Source of the DNA: Flavobacterium hungaricum
Lineage (GTDB): Bacteria; Bacteroidota; Bacteroidia; Flavobacteriales; Flavobacteriaceae
Length of the DNA stretch: 64,000 bases
Reading direction: 5' to 3'
Assembly (NCBI RefSeq): GCF_015182285.1
Contig: NZ_PRDM01000004.1
Location: 248,001-312,000 of the forward strand
Positions 43,991-52,524 of this stretch are shown here, one piece after another. Made by a program: the position numbers and the translations under genes. The notes beneath the pieces are model-generated. The model was not told where the DNA came from. It ran no database searches and saw only the letters and a list, made by a program, of their open reading frames with translations. Every line of letters starts with the position of its first letter. Within the stretch, counting starts at the first letter, position 1.

Positions 43991-44422
43991 ATGAAAAACT
44001 TGAAAGTATTACTTTTTGCCTTATTTTTTGTTGCTTTAAAATCACACGCCCAAGTTCAGGTAGATCAAATTCTTTACAAAGCCAAAGAACATTATATTAC
44101 CAATACTTTAGACTACCCTATCTCGGGAACATTTTTGCCGCCCGATAAAAAAGAACCCAGCACTGTCCTAAATCCGGACGGAACAGGTGTGATACAATAC
44201 GATGATATGAGCAAAAAAAAGATCAACTGGGGTATTGAGTGCAACTGGGAAGGCAAACCTATCATTAAAGAAGGATTTAACAGTGCTTCGTACACCTTTT
44301 GGTATCGAACTTCAGACAGCGACGAATGGATTTACAGTCAGTTTTCTATTCATTTTGCTAAGAAAAAAATGTTCCTGATGGGAGAAAGAGTCAAACTTTA
44401 TGAAGATTATAATGTTCAATAA
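43991..44422 (+). CDS. Small exported protein of unknown function
   Basis: A 143-residue protein with a signal peptide (LLFALFFVALKSHAQ, cleaved after about residue 21). The mature part is about 120 residues with strands such as GTFLPPDKKEPSTVL and GDEWIYSQFSIHFAKKKMFLMGE-like segments. I do not recognise a family. It has its own promoter and probably acts alone in the periplasm. Confidence 0.6.
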   Translation: MKNLKVLLFALFFVALKSHAQVQVDQILYKAKEHYITNTLDYPISGTFLPPDKKEPSTVLNPDGTGVIQYDDMSKKKINWGIECNWEGKPIIKEGFNSASYTFWYRTSDSDEWIYSQFSIHFAKKKMFLMGERVKLYEDYNVQ

Positions 44423-44600
44423 TTTATAAATTGGACGAGTCAAAATAAACTTTTCTCGATTTTTTCTAAAATTTACTACAAAAAAGAAAACGTTTTCGTT
44501 GAATTTTAATAGTACCCATAAATTTTGCCATTTAATTTTATAAAATTCAAAATCATTCCTAAATTTTATTTAATTTGCAATAAAATTCAATATATTAAAC

Positions 44601-46379
44601 ATGGTTTCAATCACACGCCTTTTTGATTTTCCCTACTATCAACAAGAAACATACAACCTCCCAGTTGCTTTGGCAACCAAGAAAAACGGGGTCTGGGAAA
44701 AAACATCCAGCGAGGAATATATTGCAAAAGCAAATGCTGTTTCGAGAGCATTATTGCGCATGGGCGTACAAAAAGATGATAAAATTGCTTTAATCACTTC
44801 GAACAATAGAACTGAATGGAATATCATGGATATTGGCATCCAGCAGACTGGTGCGCAAAACGTGCCGATTTACCCAACTATTGCAGAAGAAGATTATGAA
44901 TACATTTTAAACCACAGCGAAAGTATTTATTGTTTTGTTTCTGATACAGAAGTATTGAAGAAAGTCAATGCAATAAAAGCAAATGTTCCCTCATTAAAAG
45001 AAGTATATTCTTTTGATGAAATAAGCGGCTGCAAAAACTGGACAGAACTGCTTGTGGCTGGTGAAGATCAAAGCAACCAAAATGAAGTTGAAGCTCGTAA
45101 AGACAGCATCAAAACAGATGATTTAGCAACGATAATTTATACTTCTGGTACCACAGGAAAACCAAAAGGAGTGATGCTTTCTCATAGAAATATTGTTTCG
45201 AATGTTTTGGACAGTGCACCTAGAATTCCGTTTGATCCAGGAAAAAGTACGGCTTTGAGTTTCTTACCTATTTGTCATATTTTTGAAAGAATGATTTTGT
45301 ACATCTATCAATTTTATGGTGTTTCGGTTTATTTTGGAGAATCTATTGACAAAATCAGTGACAACTTAAAAGAAGTTCGTCCAACGGTAATTACTGCTGT
45401 ACCAAGACTTTTAGAAAAAGTTTACGATAAAATCTACGCTAAGGGCGGGGAACTAACAGGCATTAAGAAAAAATTATTTTTCTGGGCTATTGATTTAGGA
45501 TTAAGATACGAACCGTACGGAGCAAATGGTGCTTGGTATGAATTTCAATTAAAAATTGCCCGTAAATTAATTTTCAGTAAATGGAAAGAAGGTTTGGGAG
45601 GAAATTTAGAATTAATGGTTTCTGGAAGCGCGGCTTTACAGCCACGTTTAACAAGAGTTTTTGCTGCTGCCGAACTTCCTGTAATGGAAGGTTACGGTCT
45701 ATCTGAGACTTCTCCGGTTATTGCTGTAAACGACCAAAGAAACAAAGGTTTTAAAATTGGAACTGTTGGAAAAATAATCCGCAATGTTGAAGTGAAAATT
45801 GCTCAGGACGGAGAAATCTTATGTAAAGGTCCAAACGTAATGTTAGGTTATTACAAAGATCCTGAAAAAACGGCTGAAGCTTTGATTGACGGTTACTTTC
45901 ATACGGGAGATATTGGTGAAATTGACAGCGAAGGTTTCCTTAAAATTACAGATCGTAAAAAGGAAATGTTTAAAACTTCGGGAGGAAAATACATTGCACC
46001 GCAATTGATCGAAAATGCTATGAAACAATCTCGTTTTATTGAGCAGATTATGGTTGTTGGTGAAGGCGAAAAAATGCCGAGTGCTTTTATTCAGCCAAAC
46101 TTTGAATTTGTAAAAGAATGGGCAAAAATCCATAAAATTACTTTAGGAAGTACAAATGCCGACATCGCTTCAAATCCTGACGTTATAAAACGTATTGATA
46201 ATGAAGTAGAAGAAATAAACAAAAAATTCGGACACTGGGAACAAATCAAACGTTTTGAATTGACTCCGGATGTCTGGTCTATTGACGGCGGACAGCTTAC
46301 TCCTACTTTAAAACTAAAGCGTAAAATTATTAAAGAAATCTACAAAGATCTTTACGCTAAAATCTACGGAAATAATTAA
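44601..46379 (+). CDS. Long-chain fatty acid--CoA ligase (AMP-forming)
   Basis: A 592-residue acyl-CoA synthetase of the ANL superfamily. It has the AMP-binding P-loop region IIYTSGTTGKPKGVMLSH, the GYGLSETSPVI motif, GYFHTGDIGEID, and the hinge DRKKEMFKTSGGKYIAP. The length and the sequence between these motifs fit long-chain acyl-CoA synthetases of Bacteroidetes (FadD15-like). It activates fatty acids for beta-oxidation or lipid synthesis. It is followed by a strong terminator. Confidence 0.95.
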   Translation: MVSITRLFDFPYYQQETYNLPVALATKKNGVWEKTSSEEYIAKANAVSRALLRMGVQKDDKIALITSNNRTEWNIMDIGIQQTGAQNVPIYPTIAEEDYEYILNHSESIYCFVSDTEVLKKVNAIKANVPSLKEVYSFDEISGCKNWTELLVAGEDQSNQNEVEARKDSIKTDDLATIIYTSGTTGKPKGVMLSHRNIVSNVLDSAPRIPFDPGKSTALSFLPICHIFERMILYIYQFYGVSVYFGESIDKISDNLKEVRPTVITAVPRLLEKVYDKIYAKGGELTGIKKKLFFWAIDLGLRYEPYGANGAWYEFQLKIARKLIFSKWKEGLGGNLELMVSGSAALQPRLTRVFAAAELPVMEGYGLSETSPVIAVNDQRNKGFKIGTVGKIIRNVEVKIAQDGEILCKGPNVMLGYYKDPEKTAEALIDGYFHTGDIGEIDSEGFLKITDRKKEMFKTSGGKYIAPQLIENAMKQSRFIEQIMVVGEGEKMPSAFIQPNFEFVKEWAKIHKITLGSTNADIASNPDVIKRIDNEVEEINKKFGHWEQIKRFELTPDVWSIDGGQLTPTLKLKRKIIKEIYKDLYAKIYGNN

Positions 46380-46402
46380 TCAAAATAATATAACCAAAAG
46401 TA

Positions 46403-46435
46403 AAACGGCTGTCTAAATTAGACAGCCGTTTTTTT
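46403..46435 (+). terminator. Terminator after the acyl-CoA ligase gene
   Basis: AAACGGCTGTC and GACAGCCGTTT surround a 7-nt loop and are followed by TTTTT. Confidence 0.9.
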
Positions 46436-46445
46436 GTGCCTTAAA

Positions 46446-46541
46446 TTAATCTATTGGCAATGGATCTAAAAATCCATCACAGCTAAAAAATCTTATACTA
46501 TTACTTTTTTGTCCTAAAGAGTCACACTTAACGATCACCTT
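46446..46541 (-). pseudogene. Possible C-terminal remnant of a lost gene
   Basis: On the minus strand an open stretch of 31 codons reads KVIVKCDSLGQKSNSIRFFS and continues with CDGFLDPLPID and a stop. It has no start codon and is preceded by an in-frame stop. The composition is like that of a real protein tail. The rest of the 349-bp gap before vgrG shows nothing else. Confidence 0.25.
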
Positions 46542-46728
46542 CTATCTAACTTTATAAGAATACTGCATAACAAATTTTACAGATAAATATTCTGTAGAAA
46601 TCCAAAAACAATCTTAGAACTCAGCTTTCAATTCCTTTTTTCAAGTGAATCTGGAATACTGCCCCTATGCCTAAAATTAACCTCAAAAAAATTGGATTTC
46701 AACTTACTAATCACAAACTAATTTAATT

Positions 46729-48528
46729 ATGTCAAAATTCTCAGAACAAGTACAAATTACCATAGAAGGCTTTGATCACAATGTTATTTATTACAATCTG
46801 GAACTCTCTCAAAAAATGGCTGACCACCATTATTTTTCGTTTTTTTGGCAGTACACTGGAAAACCTATCATTGAACCTCAGGATCAGGAAAAAGCAATCA
46901 GCAACTTTACAGGCAGTGAAGTCATTTTTACTTTTACAGTAAATGGCATTCGATTGATGTCTAAGGGACGAATTACAAGATTAGGTTCTCCCCATAAGAA
47001 CGGAAGCCCTGCCGGACTGCAGGTTTTTGGTATCAGCCATACAATTGCCCTTGATGATATGCCAAAGTCGAGAATCTTTCTGGAAAAAAATCTCCAGCAG
47101 ATAGCTCTCGAAATTTTTGCCGAAGAAAGTTCGGGAGAATTCTATCAGCGCGAAGCCATTGTGCCTACTTACACCAAAGAATTCAAATTTAAAACCCAAT
47201 ATAACGAAACCAGCTTTAATTTCCTCAAACGCCTTGCGTTTCGTTATGCTCAGTGGTTTTACTTTGACGGAATGCGCATGCAGTTCGGAAAAATAAAAAA
47301 CACTGACATAAGACTAATTAATGAATCATCACTGCATAACTTAAATATCGAAGCCAATCTGATGCCGCACAAAACATCATTTAGCGGTTACGACTACCTC
47401 AGCGCTTCAAACATAAGAGGCGGTGCCGAAAAAACTACAGAAGGAAGCCAGGACCGATTTGCATCGCTTGCCGTTTTTAAACAACCTTACATCGTAAGAC
47501 CCGGATTACAGCATGGTGCTTATACAAGTAATGCCCAAAATAAAGAAGAAATCGAAGAAATGGCAAAAATGCAGACGGCAGGGTGCGATGCCAACAGCGT
47601 TTTTTACAGTGGCACCTCTTATTATCCTATTGGCTTAGGACAGACTTTTATCCTGCAAAACAAAAACGTAGAACATCACTTACTTGCTGTTGAAATTGTA
47701 CACCGCTCTGAGGTAAACGGAAATTATACCTGCAACTTTACAGCCATTCCTGCTGATGTTGCTGCACCGAATTATACGAATGTCAATGTATTTGCACCAG
47801 CTGAAATCCAGCCGGCAAAAGTAATTGACAACAACGATCCCGAAAAACTCGGGCGCGTACGTGTAGAATATTATTGGTATACCTATGCTTGCAAAAGTGA
47901 CTGGATGAGAATGATACAGCCCCACTCTGGCAATGGAAAAGGTTTTTATTTTATCCCAGAAATTGGCGAAGAAGTACTTGTAGGTTTTGAAGCTGGAAAC
48001 ATTGAACTACCGTTTGTGATGGGAACACACTATAACGGACAGGCAAAAACTGACTTTTTTGACGAGAAAAACAGCACCAAAGGCTGGAAACTCCTTTATG
48101 GAATGATTTTTAAGTTTATCGAAAAAGTAGGAATCTGGCTTTCTGACCCAAGCGGTAACGAAATTCATCTTGATGAGGAAAATAAAAACATCAACATCAC
48201 TTCGACTGAAACTATTACTGTAAAGGCAAAGAATATTATTCTGGATGCTGAGCAGAGTATAACGTTCAAGGCGGGAATAAATATTTCGGAAACGGCTGGA
48301 GGAAGCCACAGTATTGAGACTGGAAAGAATATGATACAAAGTGCAGTTGGAAGTTATTTCTTAAAAGCAGCTAATATTTATGAAGATGCTATTGGAGAAA
48401 GAAAATCTAAGGCTAAAGACATTCAAGAATCTGGAAAATCAAAAACCTCTACAACTGAAAATGACACAAAATTTAACGCTCAATCAAATATTAGGGCTAA
48501 TTCTGGAGACAAAACTAACTATAACTAA
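46729..48528 (+). CDS. vgrG: Type VI secretion spike protein VgrG
   Basis: A 599-residue Vgr-family protein of the Bacteroidetes-type T6SS. The N-terminal gp27-like part starts VQITIEGFDHNVIYYNLELS. The gp5-like OB-fold and needle begin near NNDPEKLGRVRVEYYW, with GFYFIPEIGEEVLVGFEAGN as the conserved core. After that a beta-helix repeat (NEIHLDEENKNINITSTETITVKAKNIILDA) leads to a charged tail (residues 560-599). No other T6SS structural genes are in the window. The effector gene begins 2 bp after its stop codon. Confidence 0.95.
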   Translation: MSKFSEQVQITIEGFDHNVIYYNLELSQKMADHHYFSFFWQYTGKPIIEPQDQEKAISNFTGSEVIFTFTVNGIRLMSKGRITRLGSPHKNGSPAGLQVFGISHTIALDDMPKSRIFLEKNLQQIALEIFAEESSGEFYQREAIVPTYTKEFKFKTQYNETSFNFLKRLAFRYAQWFYFDGMRMQFGKIKNTDIRLINESSLHNLNIEANLMPHKTSFSGYDYLSASNIRGGAEKTTEGSQDRFASLAVFKQPYIVRPGLQHGAYTSNAQNKEEIEEMAKMQTAGCDANSVFYSGTSYYPIGLGQTFILQNKNVEHHLLAVEIVHRSEVNGNYTCNFTAIPADVAAPNYTNVNVFAPAEIQPAKVIDNNDPEKLGRVRVEYYWYTYACKSDWMRMIQPHSGNGKGFYFIPEIGEEVLVGFEAGNIELPFVMGTHYNGQAKTDFFDEKNSTKGWKLLYGMIFKFIEKVGIWLSDPSGNEIHLDEENKNINITSTETITVKAKNIILDAEQSITFKAGINISETAGGSHSIETGKNMIQSAVGSYFLKAANIYEDAIGERKSKAKDIQESGKSKTSTTENDTKFNAQSNIRANSGDKTNYN

Positions 48529-48530
48529 TT

Positions 48531-49781
48531 ATGGAGAAAGGAATTATATTTAGAAGAGCAGGAGAAGGTTTTGTGTCTGAAAGTCAAACTTATTTAGAAA
48601 ATTTTGATAACATAACTCATAATTCTGGAACACAAGTAATTTATAGTGCTGAAATAAACCACTATTTAGATCATTGGGAGGAAATTCCAGCAGGAAAATA
48701 TTTTATTAAAGGATGGTGGACGAATGATAAAAATGTTCAAATAAAAAATGCTTATGTAGGTGATGTAATTAGATTTCATGTACAAACAAAAGACATACCC
48801 GATGGCGAAGAGATTATATTTACCATTTATGATTGGGATGGATTAAAAATTTTAAACGATAAATTAAAACTTTCCAATATAAATACATCTCAGGAAATAA
48901 ATAAAATTAAAATTCAAGGAAATACTGGCTTCTTAGAATGGAAAACAGGTACAGGAACTTTGAGTCTGTTAGAAGAATTTGCTGAAGGTGATGAAATCGA
49001 ATTGTTTGTAGAATGTACATATAAAGACGAAACAATTGAACTACCTGAACAAACTGATGATTATTTGATTGTTTTTGAAAAAGAAGAAATTATAACAGTT
49101 TTAATAGAATTACCACATAGCGGCTACACTGATAAACTTAATAGTAAAGGATTGGGAGGACATACTGCAATAATGATTGGTAATGAATTTTATGATTATG
49201 GGCCTCAACCTGGAGAAGGAAGTGATGTTTATACAAAAGGAAGACCATGGTGGGATATAAATGGTAAATCGAGGAATTTGTCAAAAATCGATGTGATGAA
49301 TATATTATCAAATGAATTCCCTAATCAAAAAGAAATAGATTCTCTGGTTGATGATTATAAATTGACTGGAAAAAAATCGATTCCTATCACAAATCGTCAT
49401 TCATTGGGAATAGTAGGTAAAGTTTGCCTAATAGATATACATATCAAAAACAGTGAAAAAAATAGAATTGAAAAGTGGTGGATTGATAAATATAAAAATT
49501 TAGGTAACTATAGTGTGTGGATTATTTCTGGCGAACAATGCACAACCACTGTAAAGATTTCCATAAAAGAGTCCACAGATGTTTTTTCTGTTTTAGATAC
49601 AATTGCTACAAATGTAACTCAAACTCCAGAAGGTTTTTTAAATTTATTGATTGAAAATGGAAAACACACTAATGGAAAAGATAAGAATTCAAGACTTACA
49701 ATTAGTAAAGAATATCGAGAAATTCCACAAAATATAACAAATCAATTTTTGATTGATTTAGACATTCGATTAAATAATTAG
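48531..49781 (+). CDS. Probable T6SS effector with permuted papain-like domain
   Basis: A 416-residue protein directly behind vgrG. Residues about 60-190 are beta-rich (NAYVGDVIRFHVQTKDIPDGEE, then GDEIELFVECTYKDE), probably a VgrG-docking or stabilising domain. The C-terminal part has GGHTAIMIGNEFYDYGP with His211 and GEQCTTT with Cys337. A His-first, Cys-last order is typical of permuted NlpC/P60-like amidases and lipid-acting relatives. It has no signal peptide, as expected for T6SS cargo. The substrate (peptidoglycan peptide or lipid) is not known. The next gene encodes a lipoprotein that may be its immunity protein. Confidence 0.65.
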   Translation: MEKGIIFRRAGEGFVSESQTYLENFDNITHNSGTQVIYSAEINHYLDHWEEIPAGKYFIKGWWTNDKNVQIKNAYVGDVIRFHVQTKDIPDGEEIIFTIYDWDGLKILNDKLKLSNINTSQEINKIKIQGNTGFLEWKTGTGTLSLLEEFAEGDEIELFVECTYKDETIELPEQTDDYLIVFEKEEIITVLIELPHSGYTDKLNSKGLGGHTAIMIGNEFYDYGPQPGEGSDVYTKGRPWWDINGKSRNLSKIDVMNILSNEFPNQKEIDSLVDDYKLTGKKSIPITNRHSLGIVGKVCLIDIHIKNSEKNRIEKWWIDKYKNLGNYSVWIISGEQCTTTVKISIKESTDVFSVLDTIATNVTQTPEGFLNLLIENGKHTNGKDKNSRLTISKEYREIPQNITNQFLIDLDIRLNN

Positions 49782-49794
49782 TAAATCAATTTCG

Positions 49795-50205
49795 ATGAAA
49801 AATATAAATTTAAAAAATATTATAATTATGGCATTCCTTACTAGTATTTTTTCTTGTAAAGAAAAAGAAAACAAAGTCTACATTTATCAGACAGAAGAAT
49901 TTGCTGTAAAAGAAAGAAGTATGAAGTTTGATTTGAGGGATTGTTCTAAAATTTTAGAAAATTTTGCAACTAAAAATACAATAAAAAGTAATAGTATTTT
50001 TACACTTGATATTATATATGAAGATAATTATATTTTTAAAAAAAATTTGGAGCCTTATAGTTTAAAAACTGGGAAATACAATATATCCGGAATATGGATA
50101 AATGGTAATACAGGAGAATTGAAAGAGATTAAAACAGAAAAAAATATAACAATTATTTTAGATCCTAGTGAACATATTCCATTTGTACAAAAAGTAATTT
50201 TATAA
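49795..50205 (+). CDS. Candidate immunity lipoprotein for the VgrG-linked effector
   Basis: A 136-residue lipoprotein with signal MAFLTSIFSC (lipobox SIFSC, reached about 22 residues from the start). The mature part has no recognised family. It starts 13 bp after the effector stop codon. The pair is like known T6SS effector-immunity pairs in which the immunity protein is placed in the periplasm, where the effector acts. The base composition is more AT-rich than housekeeping genes nearby. Confidence 0.6.
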   Translation: MKNINLKNIIIMAFLTSIFSCKEKENKVYIYQTEEFAVKERSMKFDLRDCSKILENFATKNTIKSNSIFTLDIIYEDNYIFKKNLEPYSLKTGKYNISGIWINGNTGELKEIKTEKNITIILDPSEHIPFVQKVIL

Positions 50206-50352
50206 TTTTTAAATATTGTAAAAGGAACATAAAACATCTAAGAGTTATAGTGTTTTTACACACGACACGAATAGACAACAACTGTAACAACTCTTTTTAA
50301 GAAAGCTTCCTCAACTTTGTTAGGAACTAATTATATATCTAGTACAACACAA

Positions 50353-50435
50353 AGCCTTAAAGATTATTAGAAGATTTACGATACTTCGTTAGTATATCGA
50401 AAGAGCACAACTATGAATTAGCTAGTCAAGTTGTA
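50353..50435 (+). repeat. 83-bp direct repeat, copy 1
   Basis: It is identical to 51758-51840 except for one base (gctagT versus gctagA). It includes the imperfect hairpin gatact-tcgtt-agtatatc and encodes 25 open codons (LLEDLRYFVSISKEHNYELA) directly after a stop codon in both copies. The flanks are weakly similar for about 20 bp upstream. The surrounding stretch 50206-50509 holds no intact gene. Confidence 0.95.
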
Positions 50436-50509
50436 ATAAAACCTAAAAGCATAAACTTCCATTAAATATGAAAAATATATTATTTTCTCTACACTAGCAT
50501 CTCTTTTTA

Positions 50510-50644
50510 AATTATTTGGATGTAGGTTCAAGCGATTAACCCGAAATAAGTGGTGCTACAGGTCATTTTACATTATGGGATGAAAAAAAACAGATATACC
50601 CACGAGTAATAGAGCACGATAATCCTTCTAGACTTAATATGTAA
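50510..50644 (+). pseudogene. Fragment of an amidase effector (Tae4-like)
   Basis: With an in-frame stop at 50537, the frame reads LDVGSSD, stop, PEISGATGHFTLWDEKKQIY and ends in another stop at 50644. ATGHFTLWD is the conserved catalytic-His segment of Tae4-like T6SS peptidoglycan amidases. Only about 40 codons remain, so it is a remnant with no start and no catalytic cysteine. Confidence 0.5.
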
Positions 50645-50867
50645 TTCATTGACTCTTTCCGCAGACTCAGGGGGATGGTTTTGGAAATATGGAAAGGTGT
50701 TAGAGGATGGAAGCATTTTAAATATCAATAATGTAGTCGAAATTGATAATATCGAAAAAATATCCAAATTAATAAATGGCGGGAAAGAAGCATTGAATCA
50801 AAGAAAAGAAGCTTTCAAAGAATTAAATAAAACATTTCCAAATGAAAAATGCAATAATAAAAAGTAG
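50613..50867 (+). pseudogene. C-terminal fragment of a GH19-like lytic effector
   Basis: The frame contains DSGGWFWKYGKVLEDGS, then LNINNVVEIDNIEKISKLIN, then GGKEALNQRKEAFKELNK before the stop. The pattern SxGWFW, then a short loop with asparagines and aspartates, then INGG and a helix with R/K is that of the C-terminal end of GH19 chitinase/lysozyme-like enzymes. The N-terminal catalytic portion is absent. Its end overlaps the start of the next lipoprotein gene by 26 bp, as expected for an effector-immunity pair. Confidence 0.5.
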
Positions 50868-51368
50868 TATTATGCTTGTTTTAATAGTTTGCTTAGGATG
50901 TAAAAAAGACATTCCCCCTTTGTTACCTATTAAAAATGTGGATTCAATAAGCACGAATGGATTTTTTTTCGCCTATCCCTATAAAGAACTATACGATGTT
51001 TTAAGAATGCCAAATAATGAAACTGAAAGAGTTTTGCTGTATAGGATAACAACTAAAAAAAACATCAATTATGAAATTGAACTTTATAAAACAGGAAATC
51101 AAGTGTCATTTAAATTTCCTTTTTAGGATATGGGACTGGACATGTTCAATGGAATTATTTATATGAAGTTGATAATGAAATCACGTTAAAAGACATTTTT
51201 TATACTGAAACTCGGAAAAATTACATCGATACACCTGATACACTAATGTACTTAGCTAGATTTAAAATAGATAAGAGTTTGAAAACTATTCCGATCGAAT
51301 TTATAAAAAATATAAATCGCGATATTGACAATGATACTTTAAAAGAGGAAAAATGGTTAGTCAATTAA
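50842..51368 (+). pseudogene. Frameshifted lipoprotein, former immunity gene
   Basis: The first 94 codons (50842-51126) encode a lipoprotein signal (MLVLIVCLGC) and a conserved-looking body ending VSFKFPF before a stop. The next frame carries on without interruption as GYGTGHVQWNYLYEVDNEIT and continues to a stop at 51368. Adding one T to the TTTTT run at about 51120-51125 restores a single protein of about 175 residues. This is either a recent inactivation or a sequencing error in a homopolymer. Confidence 0.7.
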
Positions 51369-51378
51369 TCTTTTAATT

Positions 51379-51765
51379 ATGAAAAAATATATCATATTTT
51401 GGCTTTGCTCTTTTGCTATTGCATTTGGTCAAAATAAAAAAGTAAATATTAAGAAATTTGCTTTTAATCAATGCATAATTATAAATTACAGTAAAATTGA
51501 TACAAATTTTTATAACAATTTAAATGATGCTTCCACTGTGCAATTTTCTGTAGATGGGAACTTTCTCGAAGACCCTGATCTAATAGAAAAGGTAATTAAT
51601 TTTACAACATTACAAACGTCAAGCTATTATTCTCGCAAAAATAATTTACATTTTGAGCAGGGAAATAAGAATATTGTTTTTTGTGATTGTTTTAACTTTT
51701 ATGAATCTAAACAACTTGATAAATTCGTCAGGAAGTTATTATCTAATACAGCACAGAAGCCTTAA
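51379..51765 (+). CDS. Exported protein of unknown function, immunity-like
   Basis: A 128-residue protein with a signal peptide (IIFWLCSFAIAFGQ, cleaved after about residue 18). The mature part ends CDCFNFYESKQLDKFVRKLL followed by SNTAQKP. The final residues come from the start of the 83-bp repeat, so the natural C-terminus was probably replaced at a recombination junction. It starts 10 bp after the lipoprotein pseudogene. No known family is recognised; its place suggests an immunity role. Confidence 0.55.
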   Translation: MKKYIIFWLCSFAIAFGQNKKVNIKKFAFNQCIIINYSKIDTNFYNNLNDASTVQFSVDGNFLEDPDLIEKVINFTTLQTSSYYSRKNNLHFEQGNKNIVFCDCFNFYESKQLDKFVRKLLSNTAQKP

Positions 51766-51840
51766 AGATTATTAGAAGATTTACGATACTTCGTTAGTAT
51801 ATCGAAAGAGCACAACTATGAATTAGCTAGACAAGTTGTA
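51758..51840 (+). repeat. 83-bp direct repeat, copy 2
   Basis: It matches 50353-50435 with a single mismatch. It begins within the last codons of the preceding gene and ends 1 bp before a second, alternative C-terminal tail. Confidence 0.95.
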
Positions 51841-51841
51841 C

Positions 51842-51898
51842 TGTTCCGATTTTTATGAATCTAAAGAATTTATAAAAAAACTATTAAAGAAAAAGTGA
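51842..51898 (+). pseudogene. Displaced C-terminal tail homologous to the preceding gene
   Basis: The 18 codons read CSDFYESKEFIKKLLKKK and a stop. They resemble residues CDCFNFYESKQLDKFVRKLL near the end of the preceding protein. It looks like the C-terminus of a paralogous immunity gene, cut off by the 83-bp repeat. Confidence 0.6.
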
Positions 51899-51916
51899 TT
51901 TACCTAGCTCAAAAAA

Positions 51917-51950
51917 TACCCCGCAAATTGGTATTTGCAGGGTTTGTTTT
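51917..51950. terminator. Terminator between convergent genes
   Basis: CCC-GCAAAT pairs with ATTTGC-A-GGG, with A-tract on the left and T-tract on the right, so it can work in both directions. Confidence 0.65.
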
Positions 51951-51951
51951 T

Positions 51952-52230
51952 CTATTGGCTCACTTTTAAACTCGCGCAAGCCTTATAAATTTGTTTCTCT
52001 GAAAACGGAGCCAAAGTTTCTGCCAGATTTCTGCTGGTTCTTAAACAGCTAAGCATTTTTTGCCTTAAACGGATATCGTCGCCAAATTCGGTATGCATGA
52101 GGAGCTCGAAGATTTCCTGCAAATACATGGGCTGGTCTTTGTAATCTCCATCAAACAATTCGTCTGAAAGGAAATTAATTACGGATGGCACTACATCACG
52201 ATGTGTTGTTTTTTGATTTTCTCTTAGCAT
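51952..52230 (-). CDS. Small protein of unknown function
   Basis: The start at 52230 (MLRENQKTTHRDVVP) is preferred over an ATG 21 bp further upstream, which would add hydrophobic residues not typical of a signal. The 92-residue product is helical and acidic, with motifs VINFLSDELFDG and RLRQKMLSCLRTSRNLAETL. It is not recognised. It is transcribed toward the effector graveyard and lies 294 bp downstream of the end of the MoxR-vWA operon; the gap between shows only an imperfect CCCTCGC/GCGAGGG pairing. Confidence 0.5.
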   Translation of the reverse strand: MLRENQKTTHRDVVPSVINFLSDELFDGDYKDQPMYLQEIFELLMHTEFGDDIRLRQKMLSCLRTSRNLAETLAPFSEKQIYKACASLKVSQ

Positions 52231-52524
52231 AATCGAAAATATTAGATACACGAAACCCTCGCTTTAGATGTGCTAAAATACCCATATAGGATAGATTGAC
52301 CATTGTTTCCGCAGGTTCATCATTGCGAGGGAATCGTTTATGTTAACTTATAAAGTTTTTAGGATAATATCCTAGGTATTTTAGCGATGTAAAGATAATC
52401 TTTCTTAAGATAAATAGATGTATTTACTTACAAATTATAATAATTCTAAAAGCATACCTAAAAGTATAAAATTTAAACAGAAAAGACATTATTCGTATAC
52501 TTCTAATCTATTTTTTTTACCAAA

